DNA from: Candidatus Aalborgicola bjergmarkensis
GTDB lineage: Bacteria > Pseudomonadota > Gammaproteobacteria > Burkholderiales > Burkholderiaceae_C
DNA: 64,000 nucleotides
Assembly (NCBI GenBank): GCA_016708725.1
Contig: JADJFE010000002.1
Location: forward strand, 186,001-250,000
Reading direction: 5' to 3'
Positions 50,871 to 59,630 of the stretch are shown here, one piece after another. Below the pieces are notes generated by a model, which was not told the DNA's origin, did not search any database, and was given only the letters and a program-made list of their open reading frames with translations. Both the position numbers and the translations under genes were made by a program. Numbering within the stretch: position 1 is the first letter of the stretch; every line of letters begins with the position of its first letter.

Positions 50871-51356
50871 ATGGGCATGATGGAAAAACTTGATGAACTA
50901 ACGTCTTCCGGCGCACGTGAATATCTGACCTTCCGGTTAGATCAGGAGGAATATGGCATCGACATATTGAAAGTACAAGAAATCCGTGGTTACGAATCAC
51001 CAACCCGTGTAGCCAATGCGCCCGACTTCATCAAGGGCGTCATTAATTTGCGCGGCACCATTGTCCCGATTGTGGACATGCGCCTCAAATTCAACTGCGC
51101 CAATGCGGATTACAACGCATTCACCGTTGTGATCATCTTGAATCTGAGGAGCAGAATCGTTGGCATTGTTGTTGACTCCGTCAGCGATGTCATGGAGCTG
51201 CCTCCTGAGAGTCTTAAAGCCGCCCCGGACATTGATAGCGTCATCGACAGCTCGGCGGTTCTTGGTTTGGGTTCTCTGGGAGAGCGGATGTTGATACTGC
51301 TCGACATCGAACGTTTGATGTCCACGCCGGATATGGGACTGGTCGGCTCGGAATAA
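50871..51356 (+). CDS. cheW: chemotaxis coupling protein CheW
   Basis: 161 residues: EYLTFRLDQEEYGIDILKVQ, FIKGVINLRGTIVPIVDMRL and VDSVSDVMELPP make up the two SH3-like halves that link chemoreceptors to CheA. It lies 25 bases after cheA. Confidence 0.96.
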   Translation: MGMMEKLDELTSSGAREYLTFRLDQEEYGIDILKVQEIRGYESPTRVANAPDFIKGVINLRGTIVPIVDMRLKFNCANADYNAFTVVIILNLRSRIVGIVVDSVSDVMELPPESLKAAPDIDSVIDSSAVLGLGSLGERMLILLDIERLMSTPDMGLVGSE

Positions 51357-51372
51357 CAGAACAACATTTACA

Positions 51373-52242
51373 GTGGACCGTATGAAGATTTCGCCTGCAA
51401 CCGGCAACGATACTGGTTTGGCAGGTACGATCCCAAACCGCGAATTTGCCTGGACAGACGAAGACTTCAACAGTGTTCAGGCACTGATTTTCAAACGTGC
51501 AGGTATCAGTCTGCACGATGGAAAACACGCGATGGTATACAGCCGGTTATCACGCAGATTGCGCGATACCGGGCACCAGAGTTTTCGCGATTATCTAACC
51601 TGGCTGGAGTCCAGTGAGGGGCCTGAGTGGCAGGAGTTCATCAACGCACTGACAACCAATCTGACTTCTTTCTTTCGCGAACACCACCATTTCGAAATCT
51701 TTGCCGACCACCTCAAATCAAAACCCGCGACTACCGCGTGGAAAGTGTGGTGCAGTGCAGCATCAACCGGGGAAGAACCCTATTCCATCGTCATCACCGC
51801 ACTGGAAACATTGGGCCCACGCGCCAACTTTTCCTTGGTAGCCAGCGACATTGATTCCAAAGTTCTGGCATCGGCACAACAAGGCATTTACCGACTCGAT
51901 GGACTCAAAGGAATTGACACCAACCAGATGCAGCGTTTCTTCCTGCGCGGAAAAGGTGACAATGACGGCATGGTCAGGGTAAAACCAGAGGTATCAAAAT
52001 TTATTAACTTCCTGATCGTGAACCTGATCCATGACGATTGGCCTTTCAGGGAACCATTCGATGTGGTGTTTTGCAGAAATGTGATGATCTACTTTAATGC
52101 ACAAACACAAAGAAAAGTGCTGGAACGTATTTACAGGGTGATAAAACCGGGTGGCTTGTTATTTGTCGGACATGCAGAAAATTTCAGCGATTCACGTGAT
52201 TTGTTTGTATTGAAAGGAAAGACTGTTTATGAACGCCGTTAA
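51373..52242 (+). CDS. cheR: chemoreceptor methyltransferase CheR
   Basis: 289 residues. The N-terminal helical domain (FNSVQALIFKRAGISLHDGK) is followed by the SAM-dependent methyltransferase core: LTTNLTSFFREHHHF, WCSAASTGEEPYSI (SAM-binding loop), VASDIDSKVLASAQ and DVVFCRNVMIYF. It methylates receptor glutamates. Start is GTG 51373 or ATG 51382; both lie close to the cheW stop. Confidence 0.95.
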   Translation: MDRMKISPATGNDTGLAGTIPNREFAWTDEDFNSVQALIFKRAGISLHDGKHAMVYSRLSRRLRDTGHQSFRDYLTWLESSEGPEWQEFINALTTNLTSFFREHHHFEIFADHLKSKPATTAWKVWCSAASTGEEPYSIVITALETLGPRANFSLVASDIDSKVLASAQQGIYRLDGLKGIDTNQMQRFFLRGKGDNDGMVRVKPEVSKFINFLIVNLIHDDWPFREPFDVVFCRNVMIYFNAQTQRKVLERIYRVIKPGGLLFVGHAENFSDSRDLFVLKGKTVYERR

Positions 52243-52318
52243 CATACCCGGCTCCCTGCACGCGCCTGACTACCTATAGGTCCTGTCTTACTTTTGTCCA
52301 CGGAATAACAAAGCATAA

Positions 52319-53011
52319 ATGAATCTGCCTCAATACAGTGCTGGAGTTTCGGCAAACAGAACGCCCCCGGCAAAAATGTTGGCGAATGGAAGAGTCTCCA
52401 AGGTCGATCAACTCAAGGCACAACCCCGCAAACCTGGTGAAGCATCGTTCTTTTATACGGATCACCATTTCCAATACGATGCTGTCAAGGTGTTGCCGGG
52501 CGAATACTACGTTTCAAACGAGGACATCGTTGTAATGACAGTCCTTGGGTCGTGCATTGCCGCATGCATATGGGATGGCAAGGCGAGAACCGGAGGCATG
52601 AACCATTTCATGTTGCCAGATGGGGATGCTGCCGATGGCTTTGGCAGATATGGATCGTATGCCATGGAATTATTGATCAACGAAATGTTCAAGCTAGGCG
52701 CACGCCGTGAAACCATGCAGGCCAAGATATTTGGCGGTGCGCAGGTTATGGCGGGTTTCACCACCATGAACGTGGGAGAACGCAATACCCAATTTGTGCT
52801 GGAATACCTGTCAACTGAACGTATACCTGTGGTTTCACAGGACGTTCTGGATATTCACCCGCGCAAGGTCTGTTTCTTTCCGGTGACCGGCAAGGCATTG
52901 GTCAAACGGCTGGCGCATTCCCATCCTGAAACCCTCGTGGTGGAAGAGCGACGTGGCAATGCAGCTACCGTTGCAAAATCCAATGCAGGTGGTTCGGTGG
53001 ACCTGTTTTGA
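52319..53011 (+). CDS. cheD: chemoreceptor glutamine deamidase CheD
   Basis: 230 residues. The catalytic Cys and His are in LGSCIAACIWD and GGMNHFMLP, followed by AMELLINEMFKLGARR and KIFGGAQVM. It deamidates receptor glutamines. The N-terminal 60 residues are longer than usual. The C-terminus GGSVDLF matches the ending of the CheZ-like protein at 48160. Two perfect 11-nt repeats (53014-53035) occupy the gap to cheB. Confidence 0.94.
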   Translation: MNLPQYSAGVSANRTPPAKMLANGRVSKVDQLKAQPRKPGEASFFYTDHHFQYDAVKVLPGEYYVSNEDIVVMTVLGSCIAACIWDGKARTGGMNHFMLPDGDAADGFGRYGSYAMELLINEMFKLGARRETMQAKIFGGAQVMAGFTTMNVGERNTQFVLEYLSTERIPVVSQDVLDIHPRKVCFFPVTGKALVKRLAHSHPETLVVEERRGNAATVAKSNAGGSVDLF

Positions 53012-53042
53012 ACGATTCTTGAAAGATTCTTGAAAGATTCAC

Positions 53043-54143
53043 TTGAAAAAGATTCGTGTTGTAGTCGTTGACGATTCTGCGCTGGTTCGCAGCCTGTTGT
53101 CTGAAATCATCAATCGCGAAAAAGACATGGAATGTGTCGGAGCTGCCAATGATCCACTCATTGCCAGAGAGATGATTCGTGAGCTGAACCCGGATGTCAT
53201 CACCTTGGACATTGAAATGCCCAAGATGGACGGTATCGATTTTCTGGCCCGGCTGATGCGCCTGCGGCCCATGCCCGTGGTCATGATTTCGACATTAACC
53301 GAACGCGGCGCCGAAGTGACCATGCGTGCATTGGAACTCGGAGCGGTTGATTTTGTAGCCAAACCCAGAATAGGGCTGGTCGATGGCATCAAAGACCTTG
53401 CCGGACAGATCGTTGAAAAAGTCCGTATTGCAGCCTCAGCCCACATACGGCGTTTGACACAAGCCAATGCACCAGTGGCGGATGGTGGAGCAACGGATAC
53501 ACCCGCAGCGTCTGTGCAACGCCCGGAATTACCCATTCTTGGACGTGTTTCGACCGAGAAACTGATTTGCATTGGAGCATCAACCGGCGGAACGGAGGCA
53601 ATCAAGGAGATACTGATCCGTATGCCAGCCAACTCCCCAGGCATTGTGATTACCCAGCACATGCCACCTGGATTCACAACCAGTTTCGCAGCACGTCTGG
53701 ATGGTTTGTGTCAGATCACCGTACAAGAGGCGGCCAATGGCGCGCGCATTCTTCCCGGCCACGCATACATAGCACCGGGCGGCAAGCAGTTTCGTGTAGA
53801 CAGAAGCGGAGCAAATTACGTCTGTGTTGTCGAAGATGGCGAACTGGTCAACCGACACAAACCTTCGGTCGAGGTACTATTCAAATCTGCCGCGCGCGTG
53901 GTGGGCAGGAACGCACTGGGCGTCATGCTCACAGGTATGGGCAATGATGGCGCGCGCGCGATGAAAGAGATGAAAGACTCCGGCAGCTACAACTTTGTCC
54001 AGGACGAAGCAAGTTGCGTCGTGTTTGGCATGCCACGCGAAGCAATATTGCATGGAGCCGCAGACGAAGTGCTGCCTTTGTCCAATATCGCTGCAGCCTT
54101 GCTGGGCAAATTAGCCGCTTCAGGCGACCGCTACCGTGTTTGA
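53043..54143 (+). CDS. cheB: chemoreceptor methylesterase CheB
   Basis: 366 residues. The receiver (VVVVDDSALVRSLL, acceptor in ITLDIEMPKMDG, FVAKPRIG) is joined by a linker to the esterase with its catalytic triad in CIGASTGGTEAIKE (Ser), ITQHMPPGFT (His) and TGMGNDGARAM (Asp). It removes methyl groups added by CheR. Start is TTG 53043. It ends the chemotaxis operon; the convergent acetyltransferase gene stops six bases beyond. Confidence 0.96.
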   Translation: MKKIRVVVVDDSALVRSLLSEIINREKDMECVGAANDPLIAREMIRELNPDVITLDIEMPKMDGIDFLARLMRLRPMPVVMISTLTERGAEVTMRALELGAVDFVAKPRIGLVDGIKDLAGQIVEKVRIAASAHIRRLTQANAPVADGGATDTPAASVQRPELPILGRVSTEKLICIGASTGGTEAIKEILIRMPANSPGIVITQHMPPGFTTSFAARLDGLCQITVQEAANGARILPGHAYIAPGGKQFRVDRSGANYVCVVEDGELVNRHKPSVEVLFKSAARVVGRNALGVMLTGMGNDGARAMKEMKDSGSYNFVQDEASCVVFGMPREAILHGAADEVLPLSNIAAALLGKLAASGDRYRV

Positions 54144-54149
54144 TCCGGT

Positions 54150-56840
54150 TTACAACATGTGTGTCACCAGTTTGAAGCTGTGGTCTTCTGCATAGGTTTT
54201 GCTTAAAAACCCCAGCCTGCGCATGAGTTTGAGCATGGTTGGATTGTTGGTTAAAACCAGCCCATTCATCTCGGTCAAACCTTTTTCGCGTGCAACGTCC
54301 ATGATACTCAGCATCAAGCGCGCCCCCAGGCCCTTGCCCTTAAAGTCTTCGGCAACCACCAACGCAAATTCGCAGCTGAATTGATCGGGATTCATAACAT
54401 AGCGCGACACCCCGATGATGCGCTCTGTTTCGGAAAATTCACCGTTTTCCACCGCAACACGCTCCTTGAACACCGCCACCAATGCCATCTCGCGGTCATA
54501 GTCGATCAGCGTGAAACGCGCCAACATGCTCGGCGGTAGCTCGGAAATACTGGAAACGAACCTGAAATAGCGACTTTCCGGAGAAAGCTTATGCACCATG
54601 TCCTGCAGCATCTGTGCATCATCCGGCCGAATGGGACGCACAGAATATTCACCACCTCCAGGCAGTGGCCAAACCTGCGCGTACCGTGCCGGATAAGGCA
54701 AAATGGCCAAATGGCTATAGTTGTTGGGAATACCGCTGGCCGTCTGGGGTGCGTGGTCAACGACGATGCGCGCATCCACCGCAACAGCACCGTTTTCATC
54801 CACAATCAGCGGGTTGATGTCCATCTCACGTAGCTGGGGTAACTCGCACACCATTTCCGAAACCCGTAATAACACGTGCTCCAGCATGTCCATGTTGACG
54901 GAGCCACTCCCACGCCATTCCCCCAGCGTTGCAGACACCCGGGACCGCTCGATCAGGCGCCGTGCAAGAAACTGGTTGAGCGGCGGCAATTCCATCGCGC
55001 GATCATTGATGAGATCAACCATGGTGCCGCCAGCACCAAACACGATAACGGGACCAAACGGGTCGTCTGTGAGCACGCCGATGAATATCTCACGACCACG
55101 CTTGGCGGCAGCCATGTTTTGCACCGTGACGCCATGGATCTGCGCCTGCGGTTGTAATTTTTTCACCGCCTGCACCATGTCGTTGTAAACATCGCGTACG
55201 CCGGTGGCATTTTCGATATTCAGAACAACACCCTGAACGTCTGACTTGTGGCTGATGTCGGGCGAATCGATCTTCAATGCCACCGGAAACCCGAGTTGCG
55301 TGGCAATCATCATCGCCTCATTGGCCGTGCGCGCCAACATGGTCTTGGTCACAGGGATGTGAAATGCGGACAAGAGCGTTTTTGACTCCATCTCCGTCAA
55401 CACCTTGCGCCGTTCAGCCAGCACGCTTTCAATCACCAGTCGAGCGCCCTCAACATCCGGGGTTTTAAGTGTGGACAATGGATGCGGCGTTTGCTGCAGC
55501 AGCAACTGATTCTCATGGAACGCGGCCAGGCAACCAAATGCGGCAACCGCAGCCTCCGGCGTTCGAAAACTGGGGATGCCTGTTTGCCTGAAAATCTCGC
55601 GCCCAACGCTTGCCGAGGTATCGCCCATCCAGCATACGAGCAACGGTTTGTTGGTGGCACGCTTCAAGTCCGTCAGGGTGTTGGCAATCGCCAGCGCATC
55701 GACAGATGATTTGGGAGCGTAAATGACCAGAACACCGTCGATCTGACGATCATTCTCGGCAACGGCAATCGCCTTCCTGAAATGTTCTGGTTGCGCATGT
55801 TCTGACAAATCAATCAAGTCATGCAAGCTGGCCAATGGGGACAAAAGGGGTTTGAGTTCAGCAACAGACTCCGGCGACAACTGTCCCAGTTGCAGTGCAA
55901 TTTCATGCACCCAGTCCACGGCCAAAACCCCAGGCCCACCACCGTTGGTGATAATCGCCAACCGCTTACCCACCGTCCGCAAGCGTGTAGCCAAGCACTT
56001 GGATGCGGAGAAAAACTCTTCCAGCGAACGTACCCGGACCGCGCCAGCGCGACGCAACGCGGCATCAAAAACATCGTCGCTCCCCACATTGGCCCCGCTG
56101 TGGGTTTGTGCCGCCCGGTTGGCAAGCAGTTTACGGCCTGCCTTGAGAACGATCACCGGCTTGGTCTTGGCCGCCGAACGCAAGGCACTCATAAACCGCC
56201 TGGCACTGGAAATGCCTTCCAGATACACCACGATACTATGGGTTTGCGCATCGTTGGCCAGAAAATCCAGTACCTCGGCAATCTCCACCACCGTATGCGG
56301 CCCCAGCGACACCAGCAACGAGAATCCCACGCCGTTGCTGCTGGCCCAGTCCAGCATGGATGCTGTTACGGCACCGGATTGCGACACCAATGCCAGAGAC
56401 CCGCTTTGGGCCAGACGCGCTCCAGCCATGGCGTTGAGCTGCAACTGCGGACGCTGAAAACCCATGGAGTTCGGCCCCAACACATGCATGCCTTCGTTGT
56501 GGGCAATCCTTTTGAGTTCCTGGGCCATTGCAGCCGTAATACCACTGGAAACCAACAACACCGCACGACAGGCAACACGCGCTGCCAATTCAAGTGCTGA
56601 AGTGATGTCTTCTGCTGGCAGGGCAATGATGGCGAGATCGGCCCGTGTTTGTGCCAGATCCGCCAATGTGCCGCTGGTATGAATGTCCCAAAAGTGCAAC
56701 ACCCCCTTGAACTCCTGGGTACGCAGCGCATTCAGCAATGCCTGTGCATGCGGTGTTTGCGCCGTCGGATCATCTGCCCGGCTGGCAAACACAATGACCG
56801 ATTCCGGCTCGAATAAGGAAGTGAGGTAATGCTTGTCCAT
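54150..56840 (-). CDS. protein lysine acetyltransferase, Pat/PatZ type (ADP-forming acyl-CoA synthetase-like fused to GNAT)
   Basis: 896 residues. The N-terminal 700 residues have the NDP-forming acyl-CoA synthetase plan: CoA-binding start (TSLFEPESVIVFAS), succinyl-CoA-ligase-like middle (LVSQSGAVTASMLDW, KAGRKLLANRAAQTHSG) and an ATP-grasp part (PVALKIDSPDISHKSDVQGV, REMDINPLIVDENG). The last 150 residues are a GNAT domain (SVRPIRPDDAQMLQDM, VVAEDFKGKGLGARLM). Pat proteins acetylate lysines, chiefly inactivating acyl-CoA synthetases. The N-terminal domain usually senses acetyl-CoA without making it. Links to acyl-CoA metabolism here are plausible but unproven. Confidence 0.88.
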   Translation of the reverse strand: MDKHYLTSLFEPESVIVFASRADDPTAQTPHAQALLNALRTQEFKGVLHFWDIHTSGTLADLAQTRADLAIIALPAEDITSALELAARVACRAVLLVSSGITAAMAQELKRIAHNEGMHVLGPNSMGFQRPQLQLNAMAGARLAQSGSLALVSQSGAVTASMLDWASSNGVGFSLLVSLGPHTVVEIAEVLDFLANDAQTHSIVVYLEGISSARRFMSALRSAAKTKPVIVLKAGRKLLANRAAQTHSGANVGSDDVFDAALRRAGAVRVRSLEEFFSASKCLATRLRTVGKRLAIITNGGGPGVLAVDWVHEIALQLGQLSPESVAELKPLLSPLASLHDLIDLSEHAQPEHFRKAIAVAENDRQIDGVLVIYAPKSSVDALAIANTLTDLKRATNKPLLVCWMGDTSASVGREIFRQTGIPSFRTPEAAVAAFGCLAAFHENQLLLQQTPHPLSTLKTPDVEGARLVIESVLAERRKVLTEMESKTLLSAFHIPVTKTMLARTANEAMMIATQLGFPVALKIDSPDISHKSDVQGVVLNIENATGVRDVYNDMVQAVKKLQPQAQIHGVTVQNMAAAKRGREIFIGVLTDDPFGPVIVFGAGGTMVDLINDRAMELPPLNQFLARRLIERSRVSATLGEWRGSGSVNMDMLEHVLLRVSEMVCELPQLREMDINPLIVDENGAVAVDARIVVDHAPQTASGIPNNYSHLAILPYPARYAQVWPLPGGGEYSVRPIRPDDAQMLQDMVHKLSPESRYFRFVSSISELPPSMLARFTLIDYDREMALVAVFKERVAVENGEFSETERIIGVSRYVMNPDQFSCEFALVVAEDFKGKGLGARLMLSIMDVAREKGLTEMNGLVLTNNPTMLKLMRRLGFLSKTYAEDHSFKLVTHML

Positions 56841-56859
56841 TCAAATCCAATCAGTCTAT

Positions 56860-57197
56860 AGCGCTCATGGAACATGCGGGAAACGCTGCAAACAGTTGTG
56901 TGGCGGGCTTGGGCGGCATAAGGATTCCCTTGGCGGATTGGCTTTGTCACAGTTTAACCGCAGCAACACTGCTCGGTGGCTAGCTCCAATCGCTCCTGAT
57001 ACAAGAGCTATACCCGCTTATCCCATCGGGCTTACAGCCCGATTTGCCATGTAAAAACACCCGGAAACGGCCAGTTTTGCCCCTCATGGCACTTGCTGGC
57101 GCCGCCCTGCCCCGTTTTGAAGGGCAAAATTCAAGGCAAATCGGGCTGTATGCCTTATGGGATAAGCGGGAGTAGCTATGTTTTTTGCAGAGACAGC
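56860..57197. repeat. palindromic element, variant P2, copy a (with a half-copy upstream)
   Basis: From 57001 to 57197 a long imperfect palindrome has outer arms AGCTATACCCGCTTATCCCAT (57006-57026) and ATGGGATAAGCGGGAGTAGCT (57157-57177), which pair at 19 of 21 positions, and an inner TCGGGCTTACAGCCCGATTT hairpin. 56860-56890 is a lone right-hand arm of the R1-type version. No gene lies in 56841-57355. Confidence 0.8.
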
Positions 57198-57355
57198 GCC
57201 GCAGACGAATGCGCTCATTCAAACGCACCATGCGAAAGAACTTCAGATTAAACGTTCCGGTGCCCGCGTGACCGCTGGCTTACTTTGGGCCAGCCGCCGC
57301 ACCGCCCTGCAAAACGCCGTTGTTCGCGCTGAGCCAGCACCACTCAGCAAGTATC

Positions 57356-58085
57356 ATGGCGCAGAGGAAAAATCCAGAGCAATCGAGCATTTTCATGGTC
57401 AAACAAACCGAAGCCTTCGCCCGCACGCGAGCAGTGCGCACCTTCTTTTCACAGGCCGACCTGGAGCGCCGCGCCGCCTTGCTGCAAATGCGCCTTGACC
57501 CGCTCACTGTTGCCATAGACACCCGCATTGCCGGGCGCGACTACCAGGTGGACTGCCTTGAGACCGTTTGCCGTGAAATTGGCTTGGGGCGGCGCAAGGT
57601 GCTCCTTGAAATGGTCACTGGCACCGGCAAGATGCTGGGCCGGGGCACGCGCAAGTCGCAAGGCAAACCCGTGTTCACCCTGTTCGATTTCGTGGGTGTT
57701 GCAGATGCCCACGAGGGGGACGACGGTTATGCCGAAGGCGGTAATCTCACTGAGCGCGATCCACGGCCACGGCCAGACCCCCGCACGCTGGTAACGGTTG
57801 ACCAGAACGATGAAATCGACCCGCTAACCCGTTCCTGGGTGACAATGGACGACGCAGGCAATTTTGTGTTCATGGAAGCGTCCGAAGAAAAAGCCAACGA
57901 GTTGGGCGCGCGCTTTGAGGGCTGGTTGATGGGGCAGGAATTCACCTCGACCACCTGGAGTTTCCACCGTTCAGCCTGCAAGGCGGTCGGCGCAAAGCCG
58001 CTGAACTCTTTGGCGGTGAAACTCCGCTCTCTGGCGTACTCGCCAACCTTTCGCGGTCGGTTTACGGCGCACCCCTTCAATAAAC
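57356..58085 (+). pseudogene. remnant of type I restriction endonuclease subunit (hsdR) with internal deletions
   Basis: In one open frame the residues LQMRLDPLTVAIDTRIAGRD, YQVDCLETVCREI and LLEMVTGTGK (Walker A) match the N-terminal motor of HsdR. Directly afterwards comes LGRGTRKSQGKPVFTLFDFVG, which in full HsdR lies several hundred residues further on. RSWVTMDDAGNFVF and FEGWLMGQEF also match the C-terminal part. The DEAD-box and most helicase motifs are missing. The deletion left the frame open, so a 240-residue protein could be made, but it cannot be a restriction motor. Confidence 0.75.
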
Positions 58086-58111
58086 CTATTATTTATCCAA
58101 GGAGAAACTGC

Positions 58112-58416
58112 ATGAATGCCATTGCTGAAAGAGTCCACTTGATAGAGCGCATCGCACATGACGATGAACCCACGCGGCGGATGCTGGACAAAGTCATTGA
58201 TTTTCTGCTTGAAAAGACCGGAAAAAACTAGCTAGATTCCGAGAAGAATTGACAGCGTTTGAACAGCAATACCGCATGAGCACAGCTGAGTTTCAGCAAG
58301 GATTTGACTCTGGCAAGCTTGGTGATGCTCCGCAGTGGTTTGATTGGGATGGGCTAGCTGCCATCGTCGCCAGCCTAGAGGCCAAACTCAACGCGGTGGA
58401 TGCCGGGCGTGAGTGA
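58112..58416 (+). CDS. TumA-type antitoxin, split by a -1 frameshift
   Basis: ATG 58112 has a strong AAGGAG eight bases upstream and codes MNAIAERVHLIERIAHDDEP through LLEKTGKN, stopping at 58229-58231. The rest of a TumA-like antitoxin (LARFREELTAFEQQYRMS to SLEAKLNAVDAGRE, stop 58414-58416) continues in the -1 frame. The join is A_AAA_AAC, in phase with a slippery heptamer, at 58222-58228. One extra A would also restore the frame. It could be programmed frameshifting, a mutation or a sequencing error. The toxin gene overlaps its end. Confidence 0.55.
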
Positions 58417-58807
58417 TGTGCTCGAAAGATGGGTGGATGCGGTTGAGGTGGCCCTTTTAACCTGGCCTCATTCGCGTCACGTGTCGATGGACTATGTTCG
58501 GCTGGGTGAAGGTGTGGCGCACTATCGCTTGCGCACAACACTTTTGGATGGGTCCATGCTGCAATGTGCAGAACGCGCCAGCTTGCGGTTTGGGCGCGTG
58601 CATATTGACAAATACAGCTTTCACTGGCAACGCCCCGATGGCAGTTTGATCCGCCGCTGGGACAACGCCCCACACCACCCCGAGATTGCCAGTTTTCCGC
58701 ACCACGTGCATGAGGGCGATGAGCAGCACGTACTGGCACATGAAGCGGTGGACGTGTTTGGTGTGTTGGAGTTGATAGAGAAGACGTTGCCGGAGATACG
58801 GGCGTGA
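58400..58807 (+). CDS. TumE-family (DUF6516) toxin
   Basis: A 135-residue protein: VSMDYVRLGEGVAHYRLRTT, DKYSFHWQRPDGSLIRRWDN and PHHPEIASFPHHVH are typical of the DUF6516/TumE family, which are growth-inhibiting toxins paired with TumA antitoxins. The histidine-rich ending HHPE...FPHHVH is conserved in the family. ATG 58400 or GTG 58409 lies within the last codons of the antitoxin frame. Confidence 0.8.
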   Translation: MPGVSDVLERWVDAVEVALLTWPHSRHVSMDYVRLGEGVAHYRLRTTLLDGSMLQCAERASLRFGRVHIDKYSFHWQRPDGSLIRRWDNAPHHPEIASFPHHVHEGDEQHVLAHEAVDVFGVLELIEKTLPEIRA

Positions 58808-58910
58808 CAGCAAAATCCTGAAACACATCGGCGTGGACTCTGCGCCCCCACGCATCACCCCGCCGCACGGGGCCACTACTGTGGAATAAACTTGGGGGCG
58901 TGCGGTTGAA

Positions 58911-58976
58911 TTTCCGGCATGGTTCAAATCCAGTGAACACTTCTGTGTTTCACAAAGGGCTCACAAGTGCCGGAAA
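58911..58976. repeat. nested inverted repeat
   Basis: TTTCCGGCA (58911-58919) pairs with TGCCGGAAA (58968-58976). Inside, GTGAACAC/GTGTTTCAC (58933-58953) can form a second stem. It sits in the gene-free gap 58808-59032 and could be a terminator-like fold or the end of a lost element. Nothing else is recognisable in that gap. Confidence 0.45.
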
Positions 58977-59032
58977 CACTAGCTTCCAGAGGGAAAAGCC
59001 TCGAATACAGTGTTCACTAAATCACGCAGTTT

Positions 59033-59242
59033 TTGAACCATGCCAAAAAAGGCATGCAGCAAGGCATGCAGCAAGGCGAAGCCCTGGCCTTGCAAAAACT
59101 GTTGGTCAGACGCTTTGGCGCCTTGCCAGCCAGCGCCGTGGAGCGAATTGCCAATGCCCGCGCGGAACTGCTGGAAGTCTGGCTGGATCGGGTACTGGAT
59201 GCCGCTACCCTGGAAGAAGTTTTCTTTGACGCCCGGCACTAA
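59033..59242 (+). pseudogene. C-terminal fragment of Rpn/DUF4351-type nuclease gene
   Basis: The 69 residues (KKGMQQGMQQGEALALQKLL to DAATLEEVFF) match the DUF4351 tail of PD-(D/E)XK recombination-promoting/transposase-like nucleases. The catalytic N-terminal part is missing and no start signal precedes the fragment. GMQQGMQQG comes from a 12-nt tandem repeat (59051-59074). Palindromic element P2b begins about 25 bases after the stop. Confidence 0.6.
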
Positions 59243-59264
59243 AGGCGAGTCGGGCTGATATTGC

Positions 59265-59465
59265 TATTTCTTCAATAGCTACTCCCGCACGTCATACGGG
59301 GCTTACAGCCCGATTTGCCATGTAAAAATACCCGAAAACGGCTAGTTTTGCCCCTCATGGCGCTTGCTGGCAGCGCCTTGACCCGTTTTGAAGGGCAAAA
59401 TTCAAGGAAAATCGGGCTGTACGCCTTATGTACCAAGCGGGAGTAGCTATGTTTTTTGTATAGAC
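59265..59465. repeat. palindromic element, variant P2, copy b
   Basis: Nearly the same sequence and orientation as 57001-57197. Its outer arms AGCTACTCCCGC and GCGGGAGTAGCT pair perfectly, although the same positions differ in copy a. The inner hairpin TACAGCCCGATTTGCC and the central GTTTTGAAGGGCAAAATTCA are shared. Confidence 0.85.
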
Positions 59466-59482
59466 AACGCAGCAGACATCAG

Positions 59483-59590
59483 CCTACATCCGCTCGAAAA
59501 TGGCCGCGATACCTTGGCCACCACCAATGCACATGGTCACCAGCACGCGGCTCATGTTTTCCGCGCCACCGCCAATAATCCTGTTGGTTA
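59483..59590 (-). pseudogene. 3'-end fragment of a thiolase gene
   Basis: On the minus strand the frame reads RIIGGGAENMSRVLVTMCIG, then GGQGIAAIFERM and stop. MCIGGGQGIAAIFER is the active-site C-terminus of acetyl-CoA acetyltransferases. Only about 35 codons remain. The stop lies about 20 bases from palindromic element P2b. Confidence 0.8.
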
Positions 59591-59621
59591 ATGTTGGTTA
59601 ATGTTGGTTCATGTTGGTTAA
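59582..59621. repeat. 10-nt tandem repeat, four copies
   Basis: TGTTGGTTAA is present four times in a row, the third copy ending TTCA. It lies between the thiolase fragment and the ComEA-like gene stop. Confidence 0.95.
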
Positions 59622-59630
59622 AACGTGGCA

